A DNA stretch of 35,273 nucleotides, from NCBI GenBank assembly GCA_009918425.1, contig RGEC01000003.1:1-35273 (forward strand), written 5' to 3'. This DNA is from Bacteroidota bacterium. GTDB taxonomy: Bacteria; Bacteroidota; Bacteroidia; NS11-12g; UBA955. The notes under the pieces are model-generated. The model was not told the origin of the DNA, did no database searches, and worked only from the letters and a program-made list of their open reading frames with translations. Positions within the stretch are counted from its first letter, which is position 1. Each line of letters begins with the position of its first letter. The translations under genes and the position numbers were made by a program. This document shows positions 31,752 through 35,273 of the stretch, piece after piece.

Positions 31752-34700
31752 GGAAACGTTCTACCTGCTTTGGTGTAGCCTGTTTAACGTAGAAGTCTTC
31801 TACCTTAAGTTTATCGGCTGTATTTAAAAGTATTTCATTGAGCTTCATGTCACTGCTTAGGATATTGGCAACGGTCTTGGTAAGGTTGATATAGATCCAT
31901 TCATTGCCACCGAAATCAAAATAGATATACATATTTTCCCCGCCTCTCTTATGTTCCAGTAGCATGGTGGTTTTAATATCCTTATTGATAGGGGTACCTG
32001 CAAACGAAGCCACACTTACGTTATCGTTGCAATACATACCACGGTATTTGCTATCCCACCTGAAGGTAGCATCACTTAAAACCAGGGTGTATTCAGCTTC
32101 ATCCTTGCCACTTAGTTCACCATTCTTTTCTATATTTTTTATAATGTTTTTGGCAGTTTTGTCCTCTGCCACCATTTCACCCAGTGCATTTTTAAAGAAC
32201 TCGGTATTGATGTTAACAGAAGCACCACTGCTGGTCTGAAAGAGTTCTTTCAATCTGGCGACATAATCTTTATGCAAAGGAAAATCCAGCATCATGGCAA
32301 GATTGAAAACAAAACTGCTGTCGCCTTCCTTCAGATCCGCAGTTCCTGCATTTTTAAATTTAATATTAGTGCTCTCCAAACCAAAATCGAGCGGTCCCTC
32401 GGCATGTACAGTATGGTTTTTCTCATTTAGCTGAATAAAGCTTCCTTTAAGTCCATCATTCAGCAATTTATCCTTGCTACCTGCGAAAAAGCTCTGTTTT
32501 TCATGATCATAATAGAAAATGCCGGTATCGTTGGTTACATCTGGATCGCTGTAGCGACGTTTCCAGCTGAAAAACAAAGGATAAACATGGCTGCTGTCAT
32601 TGGCCACAAAAAGGCCCACATACTGTTTTTTATTGTCCTTGTCGCGAGGATCCTGCACATTGATAATTACATTTTTTGGATCTACCCTATCACTATAGCG
32701 AAGCCAGGCCGAAGGCAGAATATTTTTAAAGGTATGCAAAGGTTTAACATACCCTGTAAATTGCAGGTTTTGCTCCGTACTTAAAATCTGTGCGAAACCT
32801 TTATATCCGATTTTCGTATCGAGTGTAAAGTTCTGGGATTCGTCAATTTTGCCCCAGCCTTCAATATTTCTGCTGCGGTTTACCACAACACTATCCAGGA
32901 AAAACTCCTGTCGTTTGCCCAATTTGTTGACGTACTGATAATAACCTGATCCACGCATTTTGTTTTTACCGTATATCTTCAATCTGCTTCGGTAAATTTC
33001 GTGATACTTGTCAATTCGATTGGCGATCAACCTTGCACTGTCCACAATATCCATATCTCCATTTTCACGAATGGTAACTTTTCCATCTTTCAATATAACC
33101 CTGCTGTCTGCTACATCAATGAACGGAATTTGCTGAACGTTTAAAGTGTAATCTTTCAGGTTATAAATCCCCCGAACACCGGAAAATCTGAGGCTATCCT
33201 GAGTAGGATTTGTGCTTTGCCACAGAGGTTGTTTTCCTGCCATTGCCGCACCCATTTTTGCCTCAATGGTTTTACCATTCATATCCCAGCGGTAGTCATT
33301 CAGGTTTGTTACATAACTGTTATAAGGGAAACGCGTTTCTGAACCGGCTTTGTTGGTAGTAAATGCACCCACGCGTGTGTTAAAATCCATGGTACCCTTA
33401 ATGTCTTTGGTCTCGAAAGCCACTTTCGTACTGTCAGCACCGTAAATAGACAGGTTGGCCTTATCTGCACTGGTTTTATTGGGTGCAAAGGTCATTTCTT
33501 CACTGCTGAATTTGGCTTCGGGCCAAGAAAGGGTTCCGTTGCCGGTTAACTTAGATGGCTTTTGTGTTATGGTCCCAATAAAGTCATATTCAGATTTAAA
33601 CACCTTGATAGGTGTGGGACCATTGGTAATATTGAACTTATCGTGGTAGGGTGTCCATTCCAGATTTGCGTTGGCCGCATACACCTGAGGATAAAGAGTC
33701 GATTGGGGCAAATCATATGATTCAACAGTTCCTTTTGCTGACTTCGGCAGGAGTAAAATCCGTTGAAATTTGGTGGTAGATCCATTAAAGGCAATATTTC
33801 CCTGTTCTCCGTATAGCCCCCGCTCACTCAGATTCATAATCATTTCACCCTGTCCTTTGCCTCTGTACATGCTGTAGCCGCCCGGAGGTGTAGGCTTTAC
33901 AAATCCAAGTGAATAATCAGGCTGTATATACACATAATGGCGAAATTCAGGAAATATCCCATCGCTTTTAAATAGGCCATCGAAACGCAAACCAGCTATG
34001 GTAAAATTATCCAGACTATCTATTGTAAAAGGATCAATAACAAATTTAAATGTTTCGGCTTTGTACTGACCTCCGTGAATTGAAGGTTTATCATACAAAA
34101 CTTCAGATCCCTTTAGGGCTTTGAAAATCGGATATTCTGGGTAATTAACCAGACCTGATTTATTATTCGGCTTATCGATAAAGATAGTTCCGTTTATATT
34201 TCTGAGAACACTTTTAATAGGTATTAGGGATCGCCCGGTACTATCAGGAAAATATAGCCTCAGACTATCAATTATATCCGATTGCACCAAAAAATTACCG
34301 TAATCAAATTCAAATTTTTTACCAAAGAAATCAAACCGTCCTGCACGAACCATACCACCAAAACGCAGCCTGCGATTTTTCAGCAGCGTAACTTGCTGTT
34401 CATAGGGAACCACAACTACATTCTGAGAATCAGAGAAGAAAAATTTTTGTACCCCTTCAATATTCATTTCATTGCTCAACAGATTAAGGGTCATGTTGCT
34501 GCGTTTACCAATCAGTGATGAAAGCCTTATCACATCATAGTCGCGGTTTTTTTCATGACTCTGCACCCAACGAAACAGTTTAGTGCGAAACATGGCTGAA
34601 TCCTGTTCGGGGTAATATGTTAAAAAACCTGCATCGTGCAACTCTATAAAAGGTGATCGCAGATGTTCGGGCTGCATTTTACAGAAGTCGGCATAATCCG

Positions 34701-35273
34701 AAAGTGAAAACTTCATCCTTTTATCGGCACTATAGTAGGAACGCATTTCTTTTTTACGCGCCTGCAATGCCTTTATTTTTTGATCGATAAGAGGCTTATC
34801 TTCAGGCTTATTTTTCCCAATCAGCACTTTAAGCTCTTTTTCCATTGCCTGTGCAACCGGGTCTTCGGGCATGCGGTTATAAAATGCATATAAATTGTTC
34901 AGGGGATTGGAACTTAATGATCCCTGAATTCGGGCATAAAGCATTTCCTTATAAAAATCAGCGCTAGACAGTTTGGCATCCTGATCATTATTGACGTTAT
35001 CAAAATCAATGAACGGTTCATCCAGTTTCCACCGAATCTGTTGGGCATCAATATCTACTTTATGGTAATCATCATAAAAAGGCGCCCTCATCAATCCGTC
35101 TGTACCGCGGTTAATCACGAGTTTATTCTCTTCAAACTGAAAATTAACTTCAACTGAGGGATGCGTTATAAATGAGCTATCCACGTAAATTGTCATTGAT
35201 GCATTCTTGCTGGCTGCTGCACCATTGGCTATTTTAAAAGTTTTGCTCTTTAGGGTAACACGTTTTTGGTTTT
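31729..35273 (-). CDS. Very large protein of unknown function, N-terminus beyond window edge
   Basis: ORF of 1155 aa in the track from M at 35196, but the frame remains open through to 35273 (NQKRVTLKSKTFKIANGAAASKNASMTIYVDSS...), so the M is probably internal. Beta-rich repetitive sequence; no family recognised. Confidence 0.85.
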   Translation of the reverse strand, partial: NQKRVTLKSKTFKIANGAAASKNASMTIYVDSSFITHPSVEVNFQFEENKLVINRGTDGLMRAPFYDDYHKVDIDAQQIRWKLDEPFIDFDNVNNDQDAKLSSADFYKEMLYARIQGSLSSNPLNNLYAFYNRMPEDPVAQAMEKELKVLIGKNKPEDKPLIDQKIKALQARKKEMRSYYSADKRMKFSLSDYADFCKMQPEHLRSPFIELHDAGFLTYYPEQDSAMFRTKLFRWVQSHEKNRDYDVIRLSSLIGKRSNMTLNLLSNEMNIEGVQKFFFSDSQNVVVVPYEQQVTLLKNRRLRFGGMVRAGRFDFFGKKFEFDYGNFLVQSDIIDSLRLYFPDSTGRSLIPIKSVLRNINGTIFIDKPNNKSGLVNYPEYPIFKALKGSEVLYDKPSIHGGQYKAETFKFVIDPFTIDSLDNFTIAGLRFDGLFKSDGIFPEFRHYVYIQPDYSLGFVKPTPPGGYSMYRGKGQGEMIMNLSERGLYGEQGNIAFNGSTTKFQRILLLPKSAKGTVESYDLPQSTLYPQVYAANANLEWTPYHDKFNITNGPTPIKVFKSEYDFIGTITQKPSKLTGNGTLSWPEAKFSSEEMTFAPNKTSADKANLSIYGADSTKVAFETKDIKGTMDFNTRVGAFTTNKAGSETRFPYNSYVTNLNDYRWDMNGKTIEAKMGAAMAGKQPLWQSTNPTQDSLRFSGVRGIYNLKDYTLNVQQIPFIDVADSRVILKDGKVTIRENGDMDIVDSARLIANRIDKYHEIYRSRLKIYGKNKMRGSGYYQYVNKLGKRQEFFLDSVVVNRSRNIEGWGKIDESQNFTLDTKIGYKGFAQILSTEQNLQFTGYVKPLHTFKNILPSAWLRYSDRVDPKNVIINVQDPRDKDNKKQYVGLFVANDSSHVYPLFFSWKRRYSDPDVTNDTGIFYYDHEKQSFFAGSKDKLLNDGLKGSFIQLNEKNHTVHAEGPLDFGLESTNIKFKNAGTADLKEGDSSFVFNLAMMLDFPLHKDYVARLKELFQTSSGASVNINTEFFKNALGEMVAEDKTAKNIIKNIEKNGELSGKDEAEYTLVLSDATFRWDSKYRGMYCNDNVSVASFAGTPINKDIKTTMLLEHKRGGENMYIYFDFGGNEWIYINLTKTVANILSSDMKLNEILLNTADKLKVEDFYVKQATPKQVERFLKRLGAE

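Overview
The window looks like a Bacteroidetes chromosome segment, judged from protein signatures, TAnnTTTG-type promoters and the Zn-free forms of L36 and S14. Its core is a ~17 kb minus-strand ribosomal super-operon: rpsL-rpsG-fusA-rpsJ-rplC-rplD-rplW-rplB-rpsS-rplV-rpsC-rplP-rpmC-rpsQ-rplN-rplX-rplE-rpsN-rpsH-rplF-rplR-rpsE-rpmD-rplO-secY-infA-rpmJ-rpsM-rpsK-rpsD-rpoA-rplQ (about 22890 to 5918). On the left are a partial enolase, carA, a TerC-family membrane protein, a divergent S46 dipeptidyl-peptidase, a rhodanese and a thioredoxin. On the right are an LTA-synthase/sulfatase-like membrane enzyme, a DUF1573 protein, a YebC-family protein, a heme/hemoglobin-type TonB-dependent receptor with a small hypothetical protein upstream, a PcaF/PaaJ-like thiolase, truA, and a very large protein of unknown function that runs off the window edge. 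I saw no CRISPR array, rRNA, tRNA, phage or transposon. The most striking observation is that the only rpsD in the window encodes a ribosomal protein S4 lacking about 27 residues from the heart of its S4 RNA-binding domain, as a clean in-frame deletion. It is either a remarkable ribosomal variant or an assembly error. Most of the rest is ordinary housekeeping sequence; I did not find clear evidence of a new multi-gene system.
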